Positions 7,826 through 18,148 of a stretch of DNA of 64,000 bases are shown here, one piece after another. The position numbers and the translations under genes were made by a program. How positions within the stretch are numbered: the stretch's first letter is position 1; each line of letters opens with the position of its first letter. The stretch comes from Reyranella sp. (GTDB taxonomy: Bacteria; Pseudomonadota; Alphaproteobacteria; Reyranellales; Reyranellaceae), in NCBI RefSeq assembly GCF_017305915.1, contig NZ_JAFKJN010000024.1, positions 54,655-118,654 of the forward strand, written 5' to 3'. The notes beneath the pieces were generated by a model that was not told the origin of the DNA, made no database searches, and was given only the letters and a program-made list of their open reading frames with translations.

Positions 7826-9964
7826 ATGGCCCGTTTGCTTGCTTTCCTGCTCGCCCTCGTCGTCGCCGGACCTGGGTTCGCGCAGTCGTCCCCGCCGGCG
7901 TCCGTGGTGAAGACGGAGAACATCCGCGCCGAGCTGGTTTCCGAGGTTTCCGAGGTTTCCGCCGGCCAGCCGTTCTGGGCCGGCCTGCGGCTCACCATCC
8001 GGCCGAAGTGGCACACCTATTGGAAGAACCCCGGCGATTCGGGCCTGCCGACCGAGATCAACTGGAAGCTCAGCGGCGCCAAGGCCGATCCGATCGTCTG
8101 GCCGGCGCCCAGCTTCTTCAACATCGGCGGCGTCATCAACTACGGCTATCACGACGATGTCCTGCTGCTGACCAGGATCACGCCGGCCGCCGACGCGTCG
8201 GGCCAGCTCGCGCTCAACGCCGACGCCACCTGGCTGGTGTGCGAGGACGTGTGCATTCCCGAAGAGGGCAAGTTCACGCTCATCCTGCCGGTCGGTTCGT
8301 CGAAGCCGGCCGATGCCGATACCCGCGCGCTGTTCGACAAGGCGCGCCGTACGGTACCGACGGAGAGCCCGTGGCCCGCGCGCTTCGGGCTCTCGAAGGC
8401 GGGCGATCCGACGCTCGAGGTCGCGGCCAAGGGGCTGAAGCCCGAGACGATCCGCGACGCCTACTTCTTCCCCGCCGAATGGGGACCGGTCGCCAACATG
8501 GCGCAGCAGAAGGCTGTCGTGACGGCGAACGGCATCACGATTCCGCTGAAGAAGGGCGACGCCAAGGCCGATACCTCGGCCAAGGCCGCCGCCCCGCAGC
8601 AGATCGCGGGCACGCTGGTGCTGACCGAGAAGACCGGCGACGGCGAGCAGCGCCAGGCCTTCGACGTCACCGCCAAGGTCGATCCCAATTTCGTGCCGGC
8701 ATCGCCGCTGTCGGCGAGCGGCGGCGAATCGATCTCGCTGGTGCAGGCGCTGCTGTTCGCGCTGCTGGGCGGCCTGATCCTGAACCTGATGCCCTGCGTG
8801 TTCCCGGTGCTGGCGATGAAGGCGGCGGCCTTCGCGCGGCTGGCCGGCCACGAGTGCAGCGCGATGCGGCGCGATGGTCTTGCCTATACCGGCGGCGTGC
8901 TGGTCGCCTTCGCGGCGATGGCCGCGGTCGTGGTCGCGATCCGCTCGAGCGTCGGCGACGTGAGCTGGGGCTTCCAGTTCCAGTCGCCGATCTTCTCGCT
9001 GCTGATCGCCTACCTGTTCTTCGTCGTCGGCCTCAACCTCGCCGGCGTGTTCGAGATCGGCGGCAGCTTCGCCTTCGGTCAGGGTCTGACCGCAAAGCGC
9101 GGCGTCACCGGCGCCTTCTTCACCGGCGTGCTGGCGGTCGTCGTGGCGACGCCCTGCACCGCGCCGTTCATGGCGGCGGCGCTGGGCTTCGCGCTCAGCC
9201 AGCCGGCGCCGCAGACCGTGGCCGTGCTGCTCGCCATGGGCGTCGGCCTCGCCCTGCCTTATCTCGCGCTGTCGATGACGCCCGCGTTGCAGCGGCTGAT
9301 GCCGCGGCCCGGCGTATGGATGGACCGGCTGCGCCAGTTCCTGGCCTTTCCGATGTTCGCGTCGGCGGTCTGGATGATCTGGGTGTTGACTCAGCAGACC
9401 GGTCCGGACGGCGTGATCTATGCGCTGGGCGGCATGGTGCTGATCGGCTTCGCGATCTGGCTGCTGCGGCTCAGCTCCCCCGGCTCGATCGGCACCTGGG
9501 TGCGGCGCGGGCTGGCCGCCGCCGCGGTGCTGCTGGCGCTGGGTGCCGTGCTCAAGCTGGAGGATGGCCCGGCGACGGCGGCGTCGGCCGCGGGCGGCCC
9601 CTCGCAGGGCGTCAATTTCGAGGGCTGGGAGAAGTTCTCGCGCGCGCGCATGACCGAGGCCGCAGCGGCCGGCAAGCCGGTGTTCGTCGATTTCACCGCC
9701 GCCTGGTGCATCACCTGCCTGGTCAACGAGCGGGTGGCGCTGGAAACGCCGGCGACCCGCAAGGCGTTCGAACAGACGGGGACCGTGAAGCTGAAGGGCG
9801 ACTGGACCAACCGCGATCCCGAGATCACGTCCTTGTTGAAGGAACTGGGCCGCGCCGGCGTGCCCTTGTATCTCTATTGGGCACCGGGCGCCGAACGCCC
9901 CAAGATCCTGCCGCAGGTGCTGACCGAAGCGGCGATCCTCTCCGAACTGCACGCCAGGCGCTAG
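7826..9964 (+). CDS. Protein-disulfide reductase, ScsB/DsbD family
   Basis: A 712-residue inner-membrane protein that passes electrons from cytoplasmic thioredoxin to the periplasm. It has a signal peptide (MARLLAFLLALVVAGPGFAQ), a periplasmic N-terminal DsbD-alpha-like domain (to about residue 300) with Cys residues in WLVCEDVCIPE, a CcdA-like multi-helix core with the redox cysteines in LMPCVFPVLAMK and TPCTAPFMAAALGFAL, and a C-terminal thioredoxin domain with WCITC. I chose the ATG at 7826 because the signal peptide begins there. The length fits the ScsB subtype, longer than E. coli DsbD. The following gene, nine bases on, is its likely periplasmic partner. Confidence 0.9.
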   Translation: MARLLAFLLALVVAGPGFAQSSPPASVVKTENIRAELVSEVSEVSAGQPFWAGLRLTIRPKWHTYWKNPGDSGLPTEINWKLSGAKADPIVWPAPSFFNIGGVINYGYHDDVLLLTRITPAADASGQLALNADATWLVCEDVCIPEEGKFTLILPVGSSKPADADTRALFDKARRTVPTESPWPARFGLSKAGDPTLEVAAKGLKPETIRDAYFFPAEWGPVANMAQQKAVVTANGITIPLKKGDAKADTSAKAAAPQQIAGTLVLTEKTGDGEQRQAFDVTAKVDPNFVPASPLSASGGESISLVQALLFALLGGLILNLMPCVFPVLAMKAAAFARLAGHECSAMRRDGLAYTGGVLVAFAAMAAVVVAIRSSVGDVSWGFQFQSPIFSLLIAYLFFVVGLNLAGVFEIGGSFAFGQGLTAKRGVTGAFFTGVLAVVVATPCTAPFMAAALGFALSQPAPQTVAVLLAMGVGLALPYLALSMTPALQRLMPRPGVWMDRLRQFLAFPMFASAVWMIWVLTQQTGPDGVIYALGGMVLIGFAIWLLRLSSPGSIGTWVRRGLAAAAVLLALGAVLKLEDGPATAASAAGGPSQGVNFEGWEKFSRARMTEAAAAGKPVFVDFTAAWCITCLVNERVALETPATRKAFEQTGTVKLKGDWTNRDPEITSLLKELGRAGVPLYLYWAPGAERPKILPQVLTEAAILSELHARR

Positions 9965-9973
9965 GAGGTCTGC

Positions 9974-10606
9974 ATGTCGAAGCTCATCGTCCCGCGTCGC
10001 TCTCTTCTCATCGGCGGCGCCGCCGCGGCGCTCGCTCCCGCCGCCGCCTTCGCCACCAGCGATCTCGGCAAAGCGGCCCCCGCCTTCTCCGCCACCGACA
10101 GCAACGGCAAGACCTGGTCGCTCGCCGAGCTCAAGGGCGAGGTCGTGGTGCTCGAGACCACCAACCAGGACTGCCCCTACGTCCGCAAGCACTACAGCTC
10201 GGCCAACATGCAGACCCAGCAGCGCGAGGCCGCGGCCAAGGGCGTGGTCTGGCTGACCGTCGCCTCCTCGGCGCCCGGCGAGCAGGGCTTCGTCACCGCC
10301 GCGCAAGCCAACGATCTCACCAGGACGCGCAACGCCGCGCCGGCCGCTTTCCTGCTCGATCCGCAAAGCAAGATCGCCCGCGCCTACGGGGCGACCGTGA
10401 CGCCGCACATGTACGTCATCGATGCCTCGGGCCTGCTGGTCTACAAGGGCGGCATCGATTCGATCCCGTCGTCGAGCGTGTCCGACGTGCCGAAGGCCAA
10501 GCAGTATGTCCGTGTCGCGCTCGACGAGGTGCTGGCCGGCAAGCCGGTGACCGACGCCTCGACCCGGCCCTACGGCTGCACGCTGAAGTACGGCAGCAAC
10601 GCCTGA
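9974..10606 (+). CDS. Periplasmic thioredoxin-fold (redoxin) protein
   Basis: A 210-residue exported protein with a Tat-like signal (PRRSLLIGGAAAALAPAAAFA). The thioredoxin fold begins at KAAPAFSATDSNGKTWSL. The expected CxxC is replaced by a single active-site cysteine in NQDCPYVRKHY, a peroxiredoxin-like arrangement; another Cys lies in the conserved C-terminal YGCTLKYG. The cis-proline is in VTPHMYVID. AGGAGG precedes the ATG, and the gene follows the ScsB-like reductase directly, so it is probably reduced by it. Confidence 0.85.
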   Translation: MSKLIVPRRSLLIGGAAAALAPAAAFATSDLGKAAPAFSATDSNGKTWSLAELKGEVVVLETTNQDCPYVRKHYSSANMQTQQREAAAKGVVWLTVASSAPGEQGFVTAAQANDLTRTRNAAPAAFLLDPQSKIARAYGATVTPHMYVIDASGLLVYKGGIDSIPSSSVSDVPKAKQYVRVALDEVLAGKPVTDASTRPYGCTLKYGSNA

Positions 10607-10667
10607 AGGAGCGCGTGCGATGCCGCACGACGGCTGACAGCCTCCGGATCAGCGGCACCGCCGCGCC

Positions 10668-11759
<1,092 letters not shown>

Positions 11760-11760
11760 C

Positions 11761-12612
11761 CTATTTCTCCGTCTCGACCAGGCCGCGCACGAACTGGCGC
11801 TGCATGAACACCACCACGATCACCGGCGGCAGCATGGCGAGCATCGCCATCGCCATCAGCAGGTTCCACTGCGGCACCGCGTCGGTCACCTGGACCTGGC
11901 GCGAGACCGTGACGACCACGGTGTAGAAGCTCTCCTTGGTCGTGATCAGCAGCGGCCAGAGATACTGGTTCCAGCCGTAGATGAACTGGATCACGAACAG
12001 GGCCGCGATCGAGGTCCGGCTCATCGGCAGCAGGATGTCGAAGAAGAAGCGCATCGGCCCTGCGCCGTCGACCCGCGCCGCCTCGGCGAGCTCGTCGGGC
12101 ACGCTGAGGAAGAACTGGCGGAACAGGAAGGTCGCGGTCGCCGAGGCGATCAGCGGGACGATCAGGCCGGCGTAGGAATCGAGCATGCCGAGGTTGGCGA
12201 CGACGCCGTAGGTCGGCACGATGCGCACCTCGACCGGCAGCATCAGCGTCACGAAGATCGCCCAGAAGCAGGTCATGCGCAGCGGGAACTTGAAATAGAC
12301 GATGGCGAAGGCGGCGATGATCGAGATCAGCAGCTTGCCGATCACGATGCCCAGCGACATCACCATGCTGTTGAACAGCGTCATCGCCAGCGGCACGCTG
12401 CCGACCTTGCCGCCGTAGCCGTTGAGGATGACCTCGCGATAGTTCTCGAACAGGTGCGTGCCCGGCCAGATCGGCACCGGCGGACGCAGCATGGTCGCCT
12501 GGTCGTGGGTCGAGGCGACGAAGGTCATCCAGATCGGGAAGGCGATGACCAGCACGCCCAGCAGCACGACGAGGTGGCTGAACGCCGTCAGCCAGGGGCG
12601 GTTCTCTACCAT
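11761..12612 (-). CDS. ugpE: sn-Glycerol-3-phosphate ABC transporter permease
   Basis: A 283-residue inner-membrane permease of the MalG/UgpE type, with six predicted helices beginning AFSHLVVLLGVLVIAFPIW. The cytoplasmic EAA loop reads ELAEAARVDGAGPMRFFFDILLPM, where the ATPase docks. It lies between ugpA (13-base gap) and ugpC (one-base gap). The ribosome binding site before the ATG is weak, which suggests translational coupling to ugpA. Confidence 0.92.
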   Translation of the reverse strand: MVENRPWLTAFSHLVVLLGVLVIAFPIWMTFVASTHDQATMLRPPVPIWPGTHLFENYREVILNGYGGKVGSVPLAMTLFNSMVMSLGIVIGKLLISIIAAFAIVYFKFPLRMTCFWAIFVTLMLPVEVRIVPTYGVVANLGMLDSYAGLIVPLIASATATFLFRQFFLSVPDELAEAARVDGAGPMRFFFDILLPMSRTSIAALFVIQFIYGWNQYLWPLLITTKESFYTVVVTVSRQVQVTDAVPQWNLLMAMAMLAMLPPVIVVVFMQRQFVRGLVETEK

Positions 12613-12625
12613 GTGGAGTTGGGCA

Positions 12626-13507
12626 TCAGTAATGCACCCGCCGTTCGATGAAGCGGAACTGCACGACGGTCAGCAGGATCACCACCAGCATCAGGATCAC
12701 CGACTGCGCCGACGAGCCGCCGAGATCCTGGCCGCGGAAGCCGTCGTTCCACACCTTGTAGACCAGGATGTTGGTCGCCTGCCCCGGCCCGCCCTGGGTC
12801 AGCGAGGCGACCACGCCGAAGGTGCCGAAGAAGGCGTAGATGATGTTGACCACCAGCAGGAAGAAGCCGGTCGGCGAGAGCAGCGGGAAGGCGATGTCCC
12901 AGAAGCGCCGGCCCGGTCCCGCGCCGTCGATCGCCGCCGCCTCGATCAGCGACTTCGGGATCGACTGCAGGCCGGCGAGGAAGAACAGGAAGTTGTAGCT
13001 GACCTGGTTCCAGACCGCGGCGATCACGATCAGGATCAGCGCCTGGTTGCCGTTGGTCACGTAGTTGAAGTCGATGCCGATGCCGTGGAGCAGCCACGAC
13101 ACCGTGCCGACCGAAGGATTGAACAGGAAGCCCCACAGCACGCCGGCGACGGCCGGGGCGACGGCATACGGCCACACCAGGATGGTCTTGTAGGCCGAGG
13201 CGCCGCGGATGATGCGGTCGGCCATCACCGCCAGCAGCAGCGACAGGGCGAGCCCCACCGCCGCCACCAGGAAGCTGAACACCAGCGTGACCCGCACCGA
13301 ATCGTAGTAGGCGGGCTCCTTCAGCAGGCTGGTGAAATTCTCGAACCAGACGAACTTGGTGTTGCCGCCGAACGCGTCCTCGACCACCACCGACTGGAAC
13401 AGCATCTGGGCCGACGGCCAGAAAAAGAAGACGATGGTGATGACCATCTGCGGCGCCACCAGAAGATAGGGCAGCCACCGCTCGTTGAAAGTGACGCGCT
13501 TTTCCAT
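12626..13507 (-). CDS. ugpA: sn-Glycerol-3-phosphate ABC transporter permease
   Basis: A 293-residue MalF/UgpA-type permease. The N-terminus (NERWLPYLLVAPQMVITIVFFFWP) is the first transmembrane segment, and the EAA loop is LIEAAAIDGAGPGRRFWDIAFPLL. It pairs with UgpE to form the channel. It follows ugpB after about 96 bases that hold a palindromic repeat, a position suited to differential mRNA stability between the abundant binding protein and the membrane components. Confidence 0.92.
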   Translation of the reverse strand: MEKRVTFNERWLPYLLVAPQMVITIVFFFWPSAQMLFQSVVVEDAFGGNTKFVWFENFTSLLKEPAYYDSVRVTLVFSFLVAAVGLALSLLLAVMADRIIRGASAYKTILVWPYAVAPAVAGVLWGFLFNPSVGTVSWLLHGIGIDFNYVTNGNQALILIVIAAVWNQVSYNFLFFLAGLQSIPKSLIEAAAIDGAGPGRRFWDIAFPLLSPTGFFLLVVNIIYAFFGTFGVVASLTQGGPGQATNILVYKVWNDGFRGQDLGGSSAQSVILMLVVILLTVVQFRFIERRVHY

Positions 13508-13547
13508 CGGTTTTAGCCGCGCGGCCTTCCCCCTCCGCCCTTCGGGC

Positions 13548-13572
13548 GCCTCCCCCGTCTGACGGGGGAGGC
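13548..13572. repeat. Perfect GC-rich palindrome in the ugpB-ugpA gap
   Basis: Arms of 12 bases at 13548-13559 and 13561-13572 flank a single T. The 23-base core is shared with the palindrome at 32624-32648. It lies between ugpB and ugpA and resembles the REP-like intergenic elements common in related genomes. It may stabilise ugpB mRNA; no T-run follows, so it is not a standard terminator. Confidence 0.75.
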
Positions 13573-13603
13573 AGGGAGGGGGCAGGCCGCCACGCCGTCT
13601 CTG

Positions 13604-14920
13604 CTACTTGTTCGCCGCTTCGAACTTGCGCAGCAGCTCGTTGCCGCGCTTGACCGCCTCGTCGAGCGCGGTCTTGGCGTCCTTCTTGCCCGACCACACC
13701 GATTCCAGCTCCTCGTCGACGACGTCGCGGATCTGCACGAAGTTGCCGATGCGCAGGCCCTTGGAGTTGTCGGTCGGCGGATTCAGCGTCAGCTCCTTGA
13801 CCGCGACGTCGCGGCCCGGGTTGGCCTTGTAGAAGCCCGCGTCCTCGGTCGCCCTGGCGGCGGCCAGCGTGATCGGCACGTAGCCGGTGTCCTGGTGCCA
13901 CTTGGCCTGGACCGGCGTGCTCGAGAGATACGTCATGAACTTGGCGACGCCGGCATACTCGGCCTTCGGCTTGCCCTGCAGCACCCACAGGGTGGCGCCG
14001 CCGATGATCGAGTTCTGCGGCTTCGGACGCACGGCCGGGTCGTACGGCATCATGCCGATGCCGACCTTGTCCTTGCCCAGCGCCTTCTCGGCGCCCGCGG
14101 CCGAGCCCGACGAGCCGACGCGGAAGGCGCACTCGCCGCCGTTGAACAGCGAGTCCGACTTGCCTTCGCGGCCGCCGTAGACGAAGCGCTTGTCCTTGCT
14201 CCAGTCGGCCAGGCGCTGGATGTGCTTGATGCGCGGCTGGTCGTTGAATTTCAGCTCGATGTCGGTGCCGCCGAAGCCGTTGGCCTTGGTGGCGAACGGC
14301 AGGTCGTGCCAGGCGCCGTAGTTCTCGATCATCGTCCAGGTCTGCCACTGCGGCGTGAACCCGCACTTGCCGCCGGCAGCGACGACCTTGCCGGCCATCT
14401 CGCCCAGCTCGTCCCAGGTTGTCGGCGGCTTGTTGGGATCGAGGCCGGCCTTCTGCAGCAGCTCCTTGTTCCAGTAGAGCACCGGCGTCGAGGAGTTGAA
14501 CGGCATCGACAAGAGCTTGCCGTCGGTCGTCGAGTAGTAGCCGTAGACCGGGCCGATATAGGCCTTGGGATCGAACGGCTCCTTGGCGTCGGCCATCACC
14601 TGGTAGACCGGATAGATCGCGCCCTTGGCGGCCATCATGTTGGCGGTGCCGACCTCGAACACCTGCACGATGTGCGGCGCCTGCTTGGCGCGGAAGGCGG
14701 CGATCGCCGCGGTCAGGGTCTCGGTGTAGGAGCCCTTGTAGACCGCCGTGACCTTGTATTCCTTCTGCGAGGCATTGAAGCCGGCGGCGAGCTCGTTGAC
14801 CGTGTCGCCCAGGTTTCCGCCCATGGCGTGCCAGAACTGGATCTCGGTTTGCGCGGCAGCGCCGTGCGCGCTCGCCATGACGGCGACCGCCGCAACGGAC
14901 GACAGCAGAATGCGTGACAT
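13604..14920 (-). CDS. ugpB: sn-Glycerol-3-phosphate periplasmic binding protein
   Basis: A 438-residue family 1 extracellular solute-binding protein. The start MSRILLSSVAAVAVMASAHG gives a normal signal peptide and has GGGAGG upstream; six extra codons upstream are possible but unlikely. TEIQFWHAMGG, MPFNSSTPVLYWNKELL, IGGATLWVLQGKPKAEYAGVAKFM and WHQDTGYVPIT are UgpB-family segments. It delivers glycerol-3-phosphate or glycerophosphodiesters to UgpAEC and is the first gene of the operon. With ugpQ about 0.9 kb away, glycerophosphodiester use is likely. Confidence 0.92.
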   Translation of the reverse strand: MSRILLSSVAAVAVMASAHGAAAQTEIQFWHAMGGNLGDTVNELAAGFNASQKEYKVTAVYKGSYTETLTAAIAAFRAKQAPHIVQVFEVGTANMMAAKGAIYPVYQVMADAKEPFDPKAYIGPVYGYYSTTDGKLLSMPFNSSTPVLYWNKELLQKAGLDPNKPPTTWDELGEMAGKVVAAGGKCGFTPQWQTWTMIENYGAWHDLPFATKANGFGGTDIELKFNDQPRIKHIQRLADWSKDKRFVYGGREGKSDSLFNGGECAFRVGSSGSAAGAEKALGKDKVGIGMMPYDPAVRPKPQNSIIGGATLWVLQGKPKAEYAGVAKFMTYLSSTPVQAKWHQDTGYVPITLAAARATEDAGFYKANPGRDVAVKELTLNPPTDNSKGLRIGNFVQIRDVVDEELESVWSGKKDAKTALDEAVKRGNELLRKFEAANK

Positions 14921-15093
14921 GCTCGAAAAGCCTCCCAAATGAGTCCCGGCCCGGCCCCTGTATCGGCGGGACCCGAGACTTCAATGCGACTGTCTTATTT
15001 CAGTTAGATTACAGTCCCTCAAGACTATCCCCCGGCGCAACCCCCTTTTCAGCGGCAACCGGGCTAGGATGGGGCGCGGCGCGGGGGCGCACG

Positions 15094-15801
15094 ATGATGC
15101 GATTTCTGGCCTGTCTTCTGCTCGCGGCCGGTCTGCTGCCAGCGCCCGTCGGCGCGCAGTCGCGCGACATGCTGGCCGATGCCGCGCGCGCCTTCGACGA
15201 GAGCGCGCTCAGGCTCGGCGACGACGACGCCCGGCCGATCGGCGTCCGCAAATGGCTCGAGCCGATCAAGCTCGGCTTCGACAATCCCAGCACCCATCCC
15301 GACCTCGTGCGCATCACCCGCGAGGCGGTACGCACGATCGCGGTCGAGGCCGGCGTGCCGGTGGTCGACCTGTCGGCGAGCAGCGGCGCCAACTTCGTCG
15401 TCTACTTCGACGAGAACGGCGTGAACGGCAAGGCGGGATACTGCTTCGCCAACAGCTGGTGGAAGAGCTGGGCGATCAATCGCGGCGAGCTGCGCATCAA
15501 TCCGACCCGCATGCGCGACATCGACCGCTGCACCGTGCACGAGGCGATGCACGCCTTCGGCTTCAACTCGCATCCGCATGCCGCCGACAGCATCCTGAGT
15601 TACACCCACGGTCGGCGCGCGCTCAGCCCGCTCGACCTGCATCTGATCCACACGCTCTACGATCCGCGTCTCACGCTGGGCATGAAGCCCGCGCCGGCCT
15701 CGCAGCTCGCCTGCCGCATGCTCGGCGAGCGGCTGGGCGCCGCGGCGGCCGCCATCGAGGCGGTCTGCCGCGACCGCAAGGGGCCGACGCCGGCCCTTTA
15801 A
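15094..15801 (+). CDS. Exported DUF2927-like predicted zinc metalloprotease
   Basis: A 235-residue secreted protein. The start was set at the MMRFLACLLLAAGLLPAPVGAQ signal peptide; the frame is open upstream but lacks coding character. The mature part contains an HEAMHAFGFNSHPH segment, an HExxH zinc motif, embedded in a domain like DUF2927, followed by DSILSYTHGRRALSPLDLHLIHTLYDPRL. The substrate is unknown. It lies between ugpB and ugpQ, and its stop codon overlaps the ugpQ stop by four bases. The family match is from memory and moderate. Confidence 0.7.
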   Translation: MMRFLACLLLAAGLLPAPVGAQSRDMLADAARAFDESALRLGDDDARPIGVRKWLEPIKLGFDNPSTHPDLVRITREAVRTIAVEAGVPVVDLSASSGANFVVYFDENGVNGKAGYCFANSWWKSWAINRGELRINPTRMRDIDRCTVHEAMHAFGFNSHPHAADSILSYTHGRRALSPLDLHLIHTLYDPRLTLGMKPAPASQLACRMLGERLGAAAAAIEAVCRDRKGPTPAL

Positions 15802-16505
15802 GCTATCGCGCGCAGGATCACGTCGGGCGCGTCGGTGATGATGCAGTCGGCGCCCATGCCGACGATCGCGCGCGCCTCGTCGGGATCGTTGACCGTCCAG
15901 ACCGACAGCGCATGGCCCGCGCGCTTGATCGCCACCGCGGCGGCCGCAGTGAGCTTGCGCCTGCCGACATTCATGCCGGCGGCGCCGACCGCTTGGGCGC
16001 GCGCCTCCCAGTCCTCGCCGAGCTCGCCGATCAGCAGCGCGCGCGCGAACTCCGGTGCCGCCGCCATCGCCGCCTTCAGCGAAGCGTCCTTGAAGCTCGA
16101 CAGCAGCGGCGACGGCAGCGCACTCGGCCAGACGCGGCGCAGCGTCTCGACGGCGACGCGCGCGGTCTCCGCCTCGCGGCCCTCGCATGGCTTGATCTCG
16201 ACGTTGCAGCCGAGCCCCAGCTCGCGGAAGCAGGCGATCGCCTGCTCGAAGGTCGGCACGTCGGCCGGCAGCTCGGCGCGCGGCGTCTCGGCGACCAGGC
16301 GGGCGATGCCCATGGTGCGCTCGAGCGAGGCGTCGTGCATCACGATCGGCACGCCGTCGGCGCTGAGCTTGACGTCGATCTCGACCCAGGTCGCGCCGCG
16401 CCGCCTGGCCTCATGGAACGAGGCCAGCGTGTTCTCCGGGGCATAGGCCATCGCGCCGCGATGGCCGATCACGCGAGGCAGTTGCAAGGGGGGTAGTTGC
16501 AGCAT
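15798..16505 (-). CDS. ugpQ: Glycerophosphodiester phosphodiesterase
   Basis: A 235-residue GDPD-fold enzyme. The N-terminal catalytic segment IGHRGAMAYAPENTLASF, the metal ligands in WVEIDVKLSADGVPIVMHD, NVEIKP and the C-terminal VWTVNDPDEARAIVGMGADCIITDAP are all present. UgpQ releases glycerol-3-phosphate from glycerophosphodiesters in the cytoplasm, feeding on what UgpBAEC imports. I chose the ATG at 16505 rather than the TTG four codons upstream. It is not co-transcribed directly with ugpBAEC because a convergent gene intervenes. Confidence 0.92.
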   Translation of the reverse strand: MLQLPPLQLPRVIGHRGAMAYAPENTLASFHEARRRGATWVEIDVKLSADGVPIVMHDASLERTMGIARLVAETPRAELPADVPTFEQAIACFRELGLGCNVEIKPCEGREAETARVAVETLRRVWPSALPSPLLSSFKDASLKAAMAAAPEFARALLIGELGEDWEARAQAVGAAGMNVGRRKLTAAAAVAIKRAGHALSVWTVNDPDEARAIVGMGADCIITDAPDVILRAIA

Positions 16506-16570
16506 TCGCCAATCCAACGCTTACTCGGATTCATTAAAGACGACCGTGCAATAGACGAGCGTTCCCCCCG

Positions 16571-17335
16571 ATGTCGACGTTTCCCGATCAATTCCGCCTC
16601 GACGGCCGCACCGCCCTGGTCACCGGCTCGGGCCGCGGCCTGGGCTGGGAGATGGCGCGCGCGCTGGCCGAGGCAGGAGCGCGCGTGCTGCTGCACGGCC
16701 GCGCCGCGGAGCGCCTAGCGAACAGGGTCGACGCCCTGCGCCAGGCCGGCCATGCCGCCGACGCCGTGGCCTTCGACATGGCCGACCGCGCCGCGATGCG
16801 CCAGGCGCTGGCCGGGATCGGGCCGGTCGACGTGCTGATCCACAATGTCGGCGAGCGCGACCGCCGGCCGTTCGACCAGATCGAGCCGGACGATTTCGCC
16901 CGCCTGATCGACGTCGACCTGTCCGCCGCCCATGCCCTGGTCAAGCTGGTGGTGCCGGGCATGGTTGAGCGCGGCTGGGGCCGGGTGATCCTGGTGACCT
17001 CGATCGCCGGCCAGCTCGCGGTGCCCAGCGCCTCCTCTTATATCGCCGCCAAGGGCGGGTTGGCGGCCCTGGCCCGGGCGCTGGCCGCCGAGCTCGGCGC
17101 CAAGGGAGTCACCGCCAATGCCCTGTCCCCCGGCTTCTTCGCCACCGAGACCAATGCCGAGCTGATGGCCTCGCCGATGGGCGAGCGCCAGCGCGAGCGC
17201 TGCCCGGCCAAGCGCTGGGCCCAGCCGGCCGAGATCGCCGGCGCCGCCCTGTTCCTGGCCTCCCCGGCCGCCTCTTATGTCAACGGCCATACATTAGTGG
17301 TGGATGGCGGTGTCTCTGCAACGTACCTGTCGTGA
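16571..17335 (+). CDS. SDR-family oxidoreductase
   Basis: A 254-residue classical short-chain dehydrogenase. The cofactor loop is TGSGRGLG (about 19-26), NVG replaces the usual NNAG, Ser is in VTSIAG, and the catalytic YIAAK motif is present, followed by PGFFATETNAEL. DGGVSATYLS is the C-terminus. It is closest in feel to gluconate 5-dehydrogenase-like enzymes, but the substrate is not determinable. It is divergent from ugpQ with a 65-base intergenic region that must hold both promoters. Confidence 0.85.
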   Translation: MSTFPDQFRLDGRTALVTGSGRGLGWEMARALAEAGARVLLHGRAAERLANRVDALRQAGHAADAVAFDMADRAAMRQALAGIGPVDVLIHNVGERDRRPFDQIEPDDFARLIDVDLSAAHALVKLVVPGMVERGWGRVILVTSIAGQLAVPSASSYIAAKGGLAALARALAAELGAKGVTANALSPGFFATETNAELMASPMGERQRERCPAKRWAQPAEIAGAALFLASPAASYVNGHTLVVDGGVSATYLS

Positions 17336-17449
17336 GATAGCGTCGATTCGCCCCCTGGGCATCACGCTTTCCTGAGCGGTCCAACCTTGTCAGGTGCGGT
17401 GCGAAATGGCACAAACGAACTCGTCTTCTAGGTGGGGGGTGGACGCAAC

Positions 17450-18142
<693 letters not shown>

Positions 18143-18148
18143 GGTAGC

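Noticed and set aside
7938..7962. Three tandem TTTCCGAGG-like copies in the ScsB-type gene
   Set aside because: They encode a short SEVSEVS repeat inside the mature protein and look like ordinary local duplication.
7808..10408. Very long antisense open frame (866 codons) and similar ones at 8008-11094 plus and 30327-32615 minus
   Set aside because: They lie opposite or out of frame with clear genes (ScsB-like reductase, ABC genes, argD-argF), are Arg/Gly/Ala/His-rich without domains, and arise from GC-rich third positions.
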